64,000 nucleotides of DNA from Cellulomonas sp. Leaf334 (GTDB taxonomy: Bacteria; Actinomycetota; Actinomycetes; Actinomycetales; Cellulomonadaceae): assembly GCF_001424195.1 (NCBI RefSeq), contig NZ_LMOO01000008.1, positions 124,001 to 188,000 of the forward strand, written 5' to 3'. The position numbers and the translations under genes are program-made. The first letter of the stretch is position 1. Every line of letters begins with the position of its first letter. Below the pieces are notes generated by a model that was given only the letters and a program-made list of their open reading frames with translations, was not told the DNA's origin and made no database searches. Shown here in pieces: positions 17,598-25,076 of the stretch.

Positions 17598-18920
17598 ATG
17601 GCACGCCCCACCACCCCCACTCCCGAGGTCCGCAGGGCCTACGTGCTCGGCGGCAACCGGATCCCCTTCGCCCGCGCCGGCGGCCCCTACGTCCGGGCCA
17701 GCAACCAGGACATGCTCACCGCCGCGATCGACGGGCTCGTCGCCCGGTACGGCCTGCAGGGCGAGCGCATCGGCGAGGTCGCCGCGGGCGCCGTGCTCAA
17801 GCACAGCAAGGACTTCAACCTCACCCGCGAGGCCGTCCTCGGGTCGGCGCTCTCGGCCGAGACCCCCGCGTACGACGTGCAGCAGGCCTGCGCGACCGGC
17901 CTCGAGACCGTCGTCTCGCTCAGCAACAAGATCCGCCTCGGCCAGCTCGAGTCCGCGATCGCCGGCGGCGTCGACTCCACGTCGGACGCCCCCATCGCGG
18001 TCAGCAACCGCCTGCGCCGCGCGCTGCTCGACCTGTCCCGCGCCAAGACCGTCGGGCAGAAGCTCGCCGCGGTCTCGAAGATCCGCCCCAAGGACCTCGC
18101 GCCCGTCGCCCCGAACACCGGCGAGCCCCGCACGCACCTGTCGATGGGCGAGCACCAGGCGCTGACCACGGCGCAGTGGGAGATCACGCAGGCCGCGCAG
18201 GACGAGATCGCGCTGGCCAGCCACCAGCGCCTCGCCGCCGCGTACGACTCCGGGTTCTTCGACGACCTGGTCACCCCGTTCCGGGGCCTGACGCGCGACG
18301 CCAACCTGCGCGCCGACTCCTCGCTGGAGAAGCTGGCCAAGCTCAAGCCGGCCTTCGGGCTCGGCCTGGACACGCCCGCGACGATGACGGCCGGCAACTC
18401 CACGCCGCTGTCCGACGGCGCCTCGACGGTGCTGCTCGGGTCCGCCGACTGGGCCGCCGCGCACGACCTGGTCCCGCTCGCCTCCGTGGTCGACGCCGAG
18501 GCCGGCGCGGTCGACTTCGTGCACGGCGACGACGGCCTGCTGATGGCCCCCGCGTTCGCCGTGCCGCGCCTGCTCGCCCGCAACGGGCTGACGCTGGCCG
18601 ACGTCGACCTGGTCGAGATCCACGAGGCGTTCGCCGCGACCGTGCTGACGACGCTGGCCGCGTGGGAGTCCGAGGAGTTCGGGCGTACCCGGCTCGGGCT
18701 CGACGGCGCGTTCGGCACGGTCGACCGTGCCCGGTTGAACGTGCACGGCTCGTCGCTGGCCGCGGGCCACCCGTTCGCCGCGACCGGCGGGCGGATCATC
18801 GCGACGGTCAGCAAGGAGCTGCACCGCCGCAAGGAGGCCACCGGCGCGCCGGTGCGCGCGCTCGTGTCCGTGTGCGCAGCCGGCGGGCTGGGCCTCACCG
18901 CGATCCTCGAGGCGGCCTGA
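17598..18920 (+). CDS. Acetyl-CoA C-acyltransferase (thiolase, FadI/FadA type)
   Basis: Cleaves 3-ketoacyl-CoA with CoA, last step of beta-oxidation. 440 residues; the start ATG has a GAGAGGAA ribosome site. All catalytic residues are present: Cys98 in QQACATGLE, His391 in AAGHPFAATGGR and Cys426 in SVCAAGGLG. The loop between the two halves is long, as in FadI-like thiolases that pair with separate hydratase/dehydrogenase enzymes. It is followed 2 bp later by the FabG4-type reductase. Confidence 0.94.
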   Translation: MARPTTPTPEVRRAYVLGGNRIPFARAGGPYVRASNQDMLTAAIDGLVARYGLQGERIGEVAAGAVLKHSKDFNLTREAVLGSALSAETPAYDVQQACATGLETVVSLSNKIRLGQLESAIAGGVDSTSDAPIAVSNRLRRALLDLSRAKTVGQKLAAVSKIRPKDLAPVAPNTGEPRTHLSMGEHQALTTAQWEITQAAQDEIALASHQRLAAAYDSGFFDDLVTPFRGLTRDANLRADSSLEKLAKLKPAFGLGLDTPATMTAGNSTPLSDGASTVLLGSADWAAAHDLVPLASVVDAEAGAVDFVHGDDGLLMAPAFAVPRLLARNGLTLADVDLVEIHEAFAATVLTTLAAWESEEFGRTRLGLDGAFGTVDRARLNVHGSSLAAGHPFAATGGRIIATVSKELHRRKEATGAPVRALVSVCAAGGLGLTAILEAA

Positions 18921-18922
18921 CC

Positions 18923-20266
18923 ATGAGCGACACCTACCTGAACCTGGTCAACACCGGCTTCACCAAGAAGGTCGCGAAGCAGCTCGGGCTGCCGCAGCCG
19001 GCGCCCCTGCGCCGCTACGAGCCCGGGCAGCCGCTCCTCCAGGGCGCCGTCCTGGTGCTCGGACGCGGATCGGAGTCCGACGCGCTCGCCGGGTACCTGT
19101 CCGCCGACTGGGACCTGGACGTGCACCGGCACGCGACGCCGGGCACGCGGTACTCCGCGGTCGTCCTCGCGCTCACCGAGCTGACGCACCCCGACCAGCT
19201 GGCGGAGCCAGTGCTGGCCGCCGGCGCCGTCCTCAAGTCGCTGCCGAAGGGCGCCCGCGTCGTCACCGTCTCCCGTGCCTCACGGGCCGACGACGCCCCC
19301 GCGGTCGCCGCCGCCCGGCAGGGCGTCGACGGGCTGCTGCGGTCGCTGGCCAAGGAGCTGCGCGGCGGCTCGACCGGCAACGGCGTCGTGCTGGCCGCCG
19401 ACGTCCCCGTCACGGCGCCGTCCGTCGTCGGTGCGCTGCGGTTCTTCCTGTCGACGAAGTCCGCGTTCGTCGACGGGCAGCTGCTGGCCGTCGACTCCGC
19501 CGCCGGCACGCTGCCCGAGGACTGGTCCGCGCCGCTGGCGGGTCGCGTCGCCGTCGTCACCGGTGCCGCTCGCGGCATCGGCGCCTCGATCGCCGACACC
19601 CTGGCCCGCGACGGCGCCACCGTCGTCGCCGTCGACATCCCGGCCGCCGGCGAGCAGCTGGTGACCGTCGCCAACCGGGTGCACGGGACCGCGCTGCAGC
19701 TGGACGTCACCGCCGACGACGCCGGAGCCCGCATCCTCGAGCACGCGCTCCAGCGGCACGGCCGGCTCGACATCGTCGTGCACAACGCCGGGATCACGCG
19801 CGACAAGCTCCTGGCCAACATGGCCCCCGACACCTGGGACTCCGTGCTCGCCGTGAACATCGCGTCGCAGCTGCGCATCAACGAGGCGCTGCTGACCTCC
19901 GGCGACTTCACCGACGCGCCGCGGATCGTGTCGCTCGCGTCGACGTCGGGCATCGCCGGCAACCGCGGCCAGACCAACTACGCCGCGTCCAAGGGCGGAG
20001 TCATCGGCATGGTCCGCGCGACCGCGCCGCTGCTCGAGGCGTTCGGCGGGACCGCCAACGCGGTCGCACCCGGGTTCATCGAGACCGAGATGACCGCGCG
20101 CATCCCCGCCGTCACGCGGCAGGTGGCCCGTCGACTGAACTCCCTGCAGCAGGGCGGGCAGCCCGTGGACGTCGCCGAGACCGTGGCGTTCCTGGCCTCC
20201 CCCGCCGCCGGTGGTGTCGTCGGACGGGTGCTGCGGGTGTGCGGGCAGAACCTGGTGGGCCAGTGA
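18923..20266 (+). CDS. High-molecular-weight 3-oxoacyl reductase (FabG4 type)
   Basis: SDR-family reductase/dehydrogenase interconverting 3-ketoacyl and 3-hydroxyacyl thioesters. The 447 residues hold a degenerate N-terminal Rossmann-like domain (to about 205) plus a C-terminal catalytic SDR with VVTGAARGIG (cofactor), HNAGITRD, catalytic Ser in SLASTSG, and YAASKGG (Tyr-x3-Lys). This is the two-domain arrangement known from mycobacterial FabG4. Placed between thiolase and MaoC hydratase, it most likely works as the 3-hydroxyacyl-CoA dehydrogenase of this locus, although the reverse biosynthetic direction is possible. Confidence 0.9.
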   Translation: MSDTYLNLVNTGFTKKVAKQLGLPQPAPLRRYEPGQPLLQGAVLVLGRGSESDALAGYLSADWDLDVHRHATPGTRYSAVVLALTELTHPDQLAEPVLAAGAVLKSLPKGARVVTVSRASRADDAPAVAAARQGVDGLLRSLAKELRGGSTGNGVVLAADVPVTAPSVVGALRFFLSTKSAFVDGQLLAVDSAAGTLPEDWSAPLAGRVAVVTGAARGIGASIADTLARDGATVVAVDIPAAGEQLVTVANRVHGTALQLDVTADDAGARILEHALQRHGRLDIVVHNAGITRDKLLANMAPDTWDSVLAVNIASQLRINEALLTSGDFTDAPRIVSLASTSGIAGNRGQTNYAASKGGVIGMVRATAPLLEAFGGTANAVAPGFIETEMTARIPAVTRQVARRLNSLQQGGQPVDVAETVAFLASPAAGGVVGRVLRVCGQNLVGQ

Positions 20267-21144
20267 CTCCTGGTGGGGCGACAACGACGGTCCTCCTGCC
20301 CGAGGTTCCCTCGCTCGGCGGGCTGTACGCACGCGGAGCCGGGCTGTCGCTAGCGCGGCGCATGCGGCCCGGGCCGTCGGCGCTTCCCGACGTGGAGTAC
20401 GTGGTGCGCGGGGTGCAGTCGTCGTCGGAGCACCTGACGGACTACCAGCACCTGCTCGGGGAGTCCGGGTCCGACGAGCTGCCCGCCGGGTTCGTGCACG
20501 TCCTGGCGTTCCCCGTCGCGACCGCGCTCATGGTCCGCAGCGACTTCCCACTGCCGCTCGTCGGCCTCGTCCACCTGGCCAACCGCGTGACCCAGCTGCG
20601 GCCGCTGCGGCTCGGGGACGTCCTCGACGTGCGCGCCACGGCCACCGACCTGCGGCCGCACCGGTCCGGCACGCAGGTGGACCTGGTGACCGAGGTGTCC
20701 GTCGACGGGTCGGTCGCGTGGCGCGGGGTGTCGACGTACCTCGCACGCGGGGTGTTCCTCGCGGGGACCGTCACGGAGCCCTCGGAGACCTTCGTCCCGC
20801 CCACGCCCACCGGCCGCTGGAAGCTCGACGGCGACGTCGGACGGCGGTACGCCGCGGTGTCCGGCGACCGGAACCCGATCCACCTGTCCGCGCTCTCGGC
20901 CAAGGCCCTCGGGTTCCCGCGGGCCATCGCGCACGGCATGTACACCGCGTCGCGCGCGCTCGCCGACGTGGGCGCCGGGCGCGGGGACGCGTTCGAGTGG
21001 GCTGCCGAGTTCGTGAAGCCGGTGCTGCTGCCGGGGACGGTCACCGTGCGGATCGCGCGCTCGTCGGAAGGGTTCGCGTTCGCCGGCTGGGACGCCCGCT
21101 CCGGCAAGCCGCACCTGACCGGGTCCGTCACCCCGCTGCGCTGA
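20263..21144 (+). CDS. MaoC-like (R)-specific enoyl-CoA hydratase
   Basis: Hot-dog-fold hydratase of 293 residues. The C-terminal half has the hydratase 2 motif (YAAVSGDRNPIHLS...GFPRAIAHGM), with the catalytic Asp and His. The N-terminal half is a second, degenerate hot-dog domain. Start GTG at 20263 overlaps the reductase stop (GTGA). Together with acyl-CoA oxidase, FabG4-type dehydrogenase and thiolase it gives a complete (R)-hydroxy route of chain shortening. Its last 17 bp overlap the convergent acetyltransferase gene. Confidence 0.9.
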   Translation: MTPGGATTTVLLPEVPSLGGLYARGAGLSLARRMRPGPSALPDVEYVVRGVQSSSEHLTDYQHLLGESGSDELPAGFVHVLAFPVATALMVRSDFPLPLVGLVHLANRVTQLRPLRLGDVLDVRATATDLRPHRSGTQVDLVTEVSVDGSVAWRGVSTYLARGVFLAGTVTEPSETFVPPTPTGRWKLDGDVGRRYAAVSGDRNPIHLSALSAKALGFPRAIAHGMYTASRALADVGAGRGDAFEWAAEFVKPVLLPGTVTVRIARSSEGFAFAGWDARSGKPHLTGSVTPLR

Positions 21145-21706
21145 GCCGGGCCTCCAGGCCGTCGCGGACCGCGGGCCACTCGTCGGTCAGGATCGAGAAG
21201 TAGGCGCTGTCCCCGCGCGTGCCGTCGGGTGCCAGCCGGTGGCTGCGCAGGACGCCCTCCGGGACGGCGCCGAGGCGTCGGATCGCCGCGATGGAGCGGG
21301 CGTTGCGCGCATCGGCCCGGAACGCGACCCGCGCACAGCCCCACGTCTCGAATGCGTGCGTGAGCATCAGCAGCTTGCACGCGGGGTTGTTCGTCGTGCC
21401 CCACCAGCGCGGGTCGTAGTAGGTGTAGCCGATCTCGACGCGGCCGATGCGCGGGTCCCAGTCGTAGAACGACGTGGAGCCCCGGACCTCGCCCGTCGCG
21501 TCGTCGAGGACCGCGAACGCTAGCCGGCTCGGTGCCTGCTGGGCGGCTCGGATCTCGACCCTCATGACCTCCGGGGAGTCCGGGGTCGGGGAGGACATGC
21601 CCGCCCAGAGGCGGTCGTCGACGAACGCGGAGAGCGGCCCGGCGTGCTCGTCGGCCAGCGGGACCAGGCGGGTGCCGTGGCCGTCGAGGGTCAGGTCGTG
21701 CAGCAT
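21128..21706 (-). CDS. GNAT acetyltransferase (RimJ/RimL-like)
   Basis: Acetyl-CoA-dependent N-acetyltransferase, 192 residues. Features: ETRGT-like start replaced by GTRLVPLADEHAG, core strand VEIGYTYYDPRWWGTTNNPACKLLMLTHAFE (modified acetyl-CoA loop), and ARVAFRADARNARSIAAIRRLGAVPEGVLR, typical of the RimJ/RimL branch. The substrate is unknown. The start ATG at 21706 has no strong ribosome site visible. Confidence 0.85.
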   Translation of the reverse strand: MLHDLTLDGHGTRLVPLADEHAGPLSAFVDDRLWAGMSSPTPDSPEVMRVEIRAAQQAPSRLAFAVLDDATGEVRGSTSFYDWDPRIGRVEIGYTYYDPRWWGTTNNPACKLLMLTHAFETWGCARVAFRADARNARSIAAIRRLGAVPEGVLRSHRLAPDGTRGDSAYFSILTDEWPAVRDGLEARLSAAG

Positions 21707-21740
21707 CCTGCGATGCTGGCACGACCCGACCCTCCGGTGC

Positions 21741-22385
21741 TCAGAGGTCCGCGGGCCGCAGGACGAACGTGATCGCGTGCGCGATCTGCACGTTGCCCTT
21801 GTTGAGGTCGAGCTTGCCGGGGACCAGGAACGGGTTGAGGTCGTTGCGGTCCTGGTCGCGCAGCTGCACGACGCCCCAGCGCTTGGAGAGGACGTCGACG
21901 GTGATCGTGCCGCCCTGGGCGGTGGTGAGCACCGCGTTGTCGCTGGCCAGCGCCGTACCGGAGTCGATCGTCGCGCCCGGGACCACGTGGTAGAGCAGGA
22001 CCTGCTCGATCGCGTCGATGCCGACCGCCCCCGCGAGCGCCGTGAGGACCTCCTGCTCGCTGCCGTACCAGCGGTGCGTCAGGTCCTTGGCGAGCAGCTG
22101 GAACGCGCGGTCGTTCGGCACGAACGCCGTGAGCGGGACCGTGCCGTCCGCGAGGACCGCGACGGGGCTGCCGGGCTTTGCCGCGAGGACCGCGCCGACG
22201 GCCTGGTCGAGGATGTCGAAGTCGCGCCAGCTGCGGTCGAACGTGTCGCCGTCCGAGGCGAGCAGGGCGGCCAGGCTCGACGTCCCCGTCGGCGGAGCGG
22301 CGGTGGCCGACGGGGCGAGCGCGAGTCCTGCGCCGGCGAGCAGACCGGTGGCGACGAGGGCGGAGAGCGTGCGGCGGATCCTCAT
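21741..22385 (-). CDS. Secreted fasciclin-domain protein
   Basis: Exported protein of 214 residues with a signal peptide (RIRRTLSALVATGLLAGAGLALAPSATAA) and one fasciclin (FAS1) domain: DILDQAVGAVLA, LTAFVPNDRAFQLL (H1-type motif), LLYHVVPGATIDSG, and NVQIAHAITFVLRP (H2-like end). FAS1 proteins mediate adhesion or bind small ligands, but the bacterial role is usually unknown. It has no evident partner gene. A conspicuous inverted repeat lies about 140 bp upstream of its start. Confidence 0.9.
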   Translation of the reverse strand: MRIRRTLSALVATGLLAGAGLALAPSATAAPPTGTSSLAALLASDGDTFDRSWRDFDILDQAVGAVLAAKPGSPVAVLADGTVPLTAFVPNDRAFQLLAKDLTHRWYGSEQEVLTALAGAVGIDAIEQVLLYHVVPGATIDSGTALASDNAVLTTAQGGTITVDVLSKRWGVVQLRDQDRNDLNPFLVPGKLDLNKGNVQIAHAITFVLRPADL

Positions 22386-22521
22386 GGTGGGCTCCTACGG
22401 ACGACGGGCCGCGGCGGACACCCCTGCGCCGCGCCGCGCGGACGCCCAGGAGGACGCCCTGTGTCCCCTTCGTCCGGAACCGGCCCGCGGGATGCACCCC
22501 GAGACCGATCCCCGACCGCTT

Positions 22522-22595
22522 CACCGAACTCGTCAGTCCCAGCCGAACTCGTCGGTTGCAAGCGACGAGTTCGGCGCGAACTGACGAGTTCGGTG
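22522..22595. repeat. Nested inverted repeat carrying four copies of one 11-bp motif
   Basis: A 74-bp element made of two nested perfect stems. The outer arms are CACCGAACTCGTCAGT (22522-22537) and its complement at 22580-22595, 16 bp. The inner arms are GCCGAACTCGTCG (22542-22554) and its complement at 22563-22575, 13 bp. They are separated by 4-nt internal loops and close on an 8-nt loop containing TTGCAA. Each arm holds the motif CCGAACTCGTC, so it occurs twice in each orientation. The element lies downstream of the class V aminotransferase and upstream of the fasciclin gene in a 299-bp gap with nothing else recognisable. Confidence 0.85.
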
Positions 22596-22684
22596 GGTTG
22601 CGGTCGGGCTCGGGGTGAGACTGCGGGCTCGCGTGCTCGACCGCGCGGGCGTTGGGGTGGAGCGGCGTGCCTGCGGCTGGTGCG

Positions 22685-24079
22685 TCAGTCGTCCAGGGCC
22701 GGGCCGCAGGCTGCGGCGGCGGTGGCTGCCAGGTGGTTCAGGCCGTGGACCGCGAGGAGGGGGCGGGTGTCCTCGACGACCGCCCAGCAGCCGTCGACGA
22801 CCTCGTAGCGGACAGCGGGGCCGGTCGACAGGTACTGCGTGAGGGCGACGACCAGGCGGTCGACCGCCTCGCTCGTCGTGCCGACGCCGACCGACGCGCG
22901 GATCGCACCGCCGGACGCGCCCAGGTGCGCGAGGAGCGGGTGCGCGCAGAAGCGACCGTCGCGGACGCCGATGCCGTGCTCGGCCGCGAGGTACGCCGCG
23001 ACCAGGCCGGGGTCGTGGTCGGGCACCGTGAACGTGAGCACGCCGACGGGCGCCTCCGAGTCCGGCCAGATGCGCGCGATCTCGACGCCGTCGATCCCCG
23101 ACAGCCCGGAGACCAGCCGCTCGCGCAGGGCCTCCTCGTGGGCGGCCAGGGCACCCGCCGGGAGCGCGGCGAGCTGGTCGCACGCCTCCGCGAGCGCGAT
23201 GGCGCCGATCACGTTGGGCGACCCGGCCTCGTGGCGCGCCGGGGCGGGCTGCCAGACGGTCCGGTCGGCGCGCACGTCGCGCACCGCACCTCCCCCTGCG
23301 AGGTACGGCGTGCCCGTGTCGAGCCAGTCCCGACGACCGACGAGGGCCCCCGCACCGAACGGTGCGTACGTCTTGTGGCCCGAGAACGCGACGTAGTCGG
23401 CGTCCGTGTCCGTCAGGGAGAAGCCGCGGTGCGGGACCAGCTGCGCGCCGTCGACGGCCACCCGGGCGCCCTCGGCGTGCGCGAGCGCGACGACCCGGTC
23501 GATCGGCAGCGCCTCCCCTGTCACGTTGGACGCGCCCGTGATCGTGACCAGCGCGTACGGCTGGCGGGCGAGCTCGTCGCGCAGCGCGTCGAGGGTCTCG
23601 GCGACGGTGCCCCGGATCGGCAGGATCGTCGTGCGGTTGCCGCGGCGATCGCTCGACTGGACCCAGGGCAGCAGGTTGGCGTGGTGCTCGACGTCCAGGA
23701 CGAGGACCCGACCGCCGTCGGGGACGACCCCCGCCAGGAGGTTGAGCGAGTCGGTGGTGTTGCGCGTGATGATCGCGACGTCGTCGGGACGTGCGTCGAC
23801 GAACCGCGCGACGGTCTGGCGGGCCGACTCGTACAGGGCCGTCGACACCTGCGACAGGTACCCCGCGCCGCGGTGCACCGACGCGTACAGCGGCAGCACC
23901 TCGGTCACGCGGGCGGCGACGGCCTCGAGCGCCGGGGCGCTGGCGGCGTAGTCGAGGTTGGCGTAGACGCGCTGCGTGCCGTCGACCAGCGGGACGGTGG
24001 TGGTGCCGCCGACGACCGGGAGCAGGGCGCCCACCTCGTCGACGGAGGCACACGAGAGGCGCTCGGCGATGACGGTCAT
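22685..24079 (-). CDS. Class V aminotransferase (cysteine desulfurase/selenocysteine lyase-like)
   Basis: PLP enzyme of 464 residues. The Schiff-base Lys is in AFSGHKTYAPFGAG; DGAQLVPHRGF provides the Asp/His contacts; YANLDYAASAPALEAV marks the N-terminus. The family releases sulfur from cysteine or acts on related substrates. I chose the ATG at 24079, preceded by GGAGGACC, because the longer open frame upstream is a translation of the SAM-IV riboswitch. Control by a SAM riboswitch places the enzyme in sulfur amino-acid metabolism, and the neighbouring metZ operon agrees. The exact reaction is unknown; no Fe-S scaffold gene is nearby. Confidence 0.88.
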   Translation of the reverse strand: MTVIAERLSCASVDEVGALLPVVGGTTTVPLVDGTQRVYANLDYAASAPALEAVAARVTEVLPLYASVHRGAGYLSQVSTALYESARQTVARFVDARPDDVAIITRNTTDSLNLLAGVVPDGGRVLVLDVEHHANLLPWVQSSDRRGNRTTILPIRGTVAETLDALRDELARQPYALVTITGASNVTGEALPIDRVVALAHAEGARVAVDGAQLVPHRGFSLTDTDADYVAFSGHKTYAPFGAGALVGRRDWLDTGTPYLAGGGAVRDVRADRTVWQPAPARHEAGSPNVIGAIALAEACDQLAALPAGALAAHEEALRERLVSGLSGIDGVEIARIWPDSEAPVGVLTFTVPDHDPGLVAAYLAAEHGIGVRDGRFCAHPLLAHLGASGGAIRASVGVGTTSEAVDRLVVALTQYLSTGPAVRYEVVDGCWAVVEDTRPLLAVHGLNHLAATAAAACGPALDD

Positions 24080-24120
24080 GATGGTCCTCCGACACGTTCC
24101 GGGGGGACACCGACAGCGGT

Positions 24121-24240
24121 GGAACCCCGCGCTTGCCACGACCCGGGCGGGGCGCGGCCAGGTCGTCACCCGGGGCACCCCACCGCGGAGGAGGGTTGCC
24201 GGCCAGCGAGCCGGGGCTTGACGCTGGCGCTCATGACCTG
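24121..24240 (-). ncRNA. SAM-IV riboswitch in the leader of the class V aminotransferase
   Basis: The minus strand from about 24240 to 24121 carries the SAM-IV core in order: GGTCATGAGCGCCAGCGTC, AAGCCCCGGCT, CGCTGGCCGGCAACC, TCCTCCGCGGTGGGGTGCC, CCGGGTGACGACC, then a GC-rich hairpin ending in GGCAAGCGCGGGG. This matches the conserved sequence of actinobacterial SAM-IV RNAs that I recall well. GGTC at the 5' end can pair with GACC of the P1 3' strand. Between aptamer and ATG (24079) a hairpin CACCG-CTGT-CGGTG sits close to the ribosome site GGAGGA and may be part of the expression platform. A perfect -35 (TTGACA, plus-strand 24270-24275) lies at the right distance, but the -10 is not canonical. 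Confidence 0.88.
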
Positions 24241-24321
24241 TGACGAGGGTCCCGGCACGTCCCAGGACCTGTCAACGCGGCACGCGAACCGTCTCGCCTG
24301 ACGGGACGCCTTGTCCACCAC

Positions 24322-24351
24322 TTGGAGCGCGGGCGCCGCCGCGCGTAGCAT
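24322..24351 (+). promoter_or_regulatory. Promoter of the SAM-I controlled met operon
   Basis: -35 TTGGAG (24322-24327) and -10 TAGCAT (24346-24351) with an 18-bp spacer. The predicted start near 24358 falls at the first base of the riboswitch P1 helix (CCATC, 24359), so promoter and aptamer positions support each other. Confidence 0.6.
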
Positions 24352-24358
24352 CGCCGCA

Positions 24359-24453
24359 CCATCCAGAGCGGCTGAGAGATCTGGCTCGACGACGCCGCAG
24401 CAACCCGCGGGCACCTGTGCCCGGCCGAGGGTGCTACCGCCAGGACCGATGGA
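24359..24453 (+). ncRNA. SAM-I (S-box) riboswitch, P1 running into the Shine-Dalgarno
   Basis: S-box core elements are in order: ATCCAGAGCGGCTGAGAGA, CTGGCTCGACGACGCCGCAGCAACC, a stem GCGGGCACCTGTGCCCGGCC, then GAGGGTGCTACCGCCAGGACC. P1 pairs CCATC (24359-24363) with GATGG (24448-24452). The ribosome site GGAGG occupies 24451-24455, so the last P1 bases are also the first Shine-Dalgarno bases, with the ATG at 24460. SAM binding that stabilises P1 would block translation directly, with no separate terminator needed. It controls the DUF1737-rhodanese-metZ genes. Confidence 0.88.
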
Positions 24454-24459
24454 GGCGAC

Positions 24460-24666
24460 ATGACGGCCGTACCGATCGAACGCAGGCGCTACCGGCTGCT
24501 CACCGGCCCCGACGACGCCGCGTTCTGCGACCGCGTCACCGCCGCGCTCGACGAGGGCTACGCGCTCTACGGCAGCCCTGCCGCGACGTTCGACGGCGAG
24601 CACGTGATCGTCGCGCAGGCCGTCGTCCTGCCCTCCGCCACCACCCACGAGACGAGGCCCGTATGA
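24460..24666 (+). CDS. DUF1737 small protein
   Basis: A 68-residue protein whose core YRLLTGPDDAAFCDRVTAALDEGYALYGSP...VIVAQAVVLP is the DUF1737 signature (a short alpha-beta domain of unknown role). It is the first gene behind the SAM-I riboswitch, with ribosome site GGAGG, and its stop overlaps the next start (ATGA). Its position suggests a part in methionine or sulfide metabolism, perhaps an adaptor of the sulfurtransferase or sulfhydrylase downstream; this is inference. Confidence 0.85.
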   Translation: MTAVPIERRRYRLLTGPDDAAFCDRVTAALDEGYALYGSPAATFDGEHVIVAQAVVLPSATTHETRPV

Positions 24667-25076
24667 GCTACGCCGGCGACCTGACCCCCCAGCAGGCCTG
24701 GGACCTCCTGACGTCCGACCAGAGCGCCGTGCTCGTCGACGTCCGGACCGACGCCGAGTGGCGCTACGTCGGCATCCCCGACTCCGCCCCGCTCGACGGC
24801 CGCGCGGCCCTGGTCGAGTGGGTGTCCTACCCGTCCGGACGGCCGAACCCGCAGTTCCTCAAGCAGCTCACCGAGGCGGGCGTCACGGCCGGTCGGCCCG
24901 TCGTGTTCCTGTGCCGCTCCGGCGTGCGCTCGATCGCGGCCGCGCAGGCGGCGACCGCGGCAGGCCTCGGCCCCGCGTACAACGTGCTCGAGGGCTTCGA
25001 GGGTGACGTCGGCCCCGACGGCCACCGCGGGCACTCCGGCTGGCGCGCCGCGGGTCTGCCCTGGCGGCAGGCGTGA
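24663..25076 (+). CDS. Rhodanese-like sulfurtransferase
   Basis: Single-domain rhodanese of 137 residues. Catalytic Cys lies in the active-site loop VFLCRSGVRSIAAA; VLVDVRTDAEWRYVGIP is the N-terminal CH2A-like motif. It carries persulfide sulfur. Placed between DUF1737 and MetZ with 4-bp overlaps on both sides, it may deliver or detoxify sulfide for homocysteine synthesis. The extended C-terminus (GDVGPDGHRGHSGWRAAGLPW) is typical of rhodaneses found next to MetZ. Confidence 0.92.
   Translation: MSYAGDLTPQQAWDLLTSDQSAVLVDVRTDAEWRYVGIPDSAPLDGRAALVEWVSYPSGRPNPQFLKQLTEAGVTAGRPVVFLCRSGVRSIAAAQAATAAGLGPAYNVLEGFEGDVGPDGHRGHSGWRAAGLPWRQA

Noticed and set aside
16787..20266. Very long open frame of 1159 codons on the plus strand
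   Set aside because: Only the last 447 codons (from 18923) are a gene; the rest is a high-GC shadow of TetR and thiolase in another frame.
22533..24110. Long minus-strand frame overlapping the class V aminotransferase
   Set aside because: Arg/Pro-rich out-of-frame translation of the real gene.
24080..24178. N-terminal extension of the class V aminotransferase
   Set aside because: It translates the SAM-IV aptamer; the ATG at 24079 has a proper ribosome site and family-like start.
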